NCBI GenBank assembly: GCA_039933635.1
Contig: JBDTNQ010000072.1
Location: 1 to 23,242 of the forward strand
Reading direction: 5' to 3'
DNA: 23,242 nt
Source: JBDTNQ01 sp039933635
GTDB taxonomy: Bacteria; Acidobacteriota; Vicinamibacteria; Vicinamibacterales; SCN-69-37
Both the position numbers and the translations under genes were made by a program. How positions within the stretch are numbered: the stretch's first letter is position 1; the number at the start of each line of letters is the position of its first letter. Shown piece by piece: positions 23,187 through 23,242 of this stretch. Under the pieces are notes generated by a model. That model did not search any database, had not been told where the DNA came from, and was given only the letters and a program-made list of their open reading frames with translations.

Positions 23187-23242
23187 CTAGTGCGACTTGC
23201 GCAGCTCGTCGATGATGGCTTCCAGCGCCTCGATGACCTCGG
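23187..23242 (-). CDS. C-terminus of an unidentified minus-strand gene, cut by window edge
   Basis: Only the last 17 residues are in view, EVIEALEAIIDELRKSH followed by TAG. The segment is a clean amphipathic helix with good codon use for this genome, so it is probably the end of a real protein. The family cannot be told from so little. Confidence 0.55.
   Translation of the reverse strand, partial: EVIEALEAIIDELRKSH

Overview
This is a GC-rich, densely packed bacterial chromosome segment. The organism looks like a Gram-negative (diderm) member of the Acidobacteriota, possibly the Vicinamibacteria. That guess rests on three things: an LptF-LptG fusion, a type IV pilus/type II secretion hybrid operon whose secretin carries TPR and cohesin parts, and a bacterial microcompartment locus in a GC-rich genome. 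No ribosomal RNA, tRNA, CRISPR array, insertion sequence or prophage was found.

Layout. (1) Positions 1-1435, minus strand: the end of a microcompartment locus, with a PduA/EutM-like hexameric shell protein followed by an acylating aldehyde dehydrogenase that runs off the left edge. (2) 1485-3084, plus: a lipoprotein of unknown function and a secreted SLT lytic transglycosylase. (3) 3303-12299, plus: a nine-gene operon with GspF/PilC platform protein, GspE/PilB ATPase, PilM-, PilN-, PilO- and PilP-like proteins, a lipoprotein secretin with a C-terminal cohesin-like domain, and two GspG-like pseudopilins. A lipoprotein with Ig-like and PKD-like domains lies antisense at 12348-13586, and a third, atypical pseudopilin-like gene follows at 13612-14376. 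(4) 14382-16389, minus: a serine hydrolase and MurQ (cell-wall recycling). (5) 16484-20344, plus: a Xer recombinase, MetK, and a membrane-anchored PHP-domain protein. (6) 20347-22671, minus: one long LptF-LptG fusion protein. (7) 22672-23186: about 500 bases without a convincing gene, holding one consensus DnaA box and a short two-copy repeat. The last bases carry the C-terminus of another minus-strand gene.

How the genes work together. The central block should build a trans-envelope machine. GspE and GspF drive pseudopilin assembly. PilM/N/O/P-like proteins form the inner-membrane alignment complex. The secretin is the outer-membrane gate, and the nearby lytic transglycosylase could open the peptidoglycan. 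No prepilin peptidase, retraction ATPase or classical GspC/L/M gene is in the window. The most interesting hypothesis is that the secretin's cohesin-like domain and the antisense multi-domain lipoprotein form a surface-binding or cargo-binding pair.
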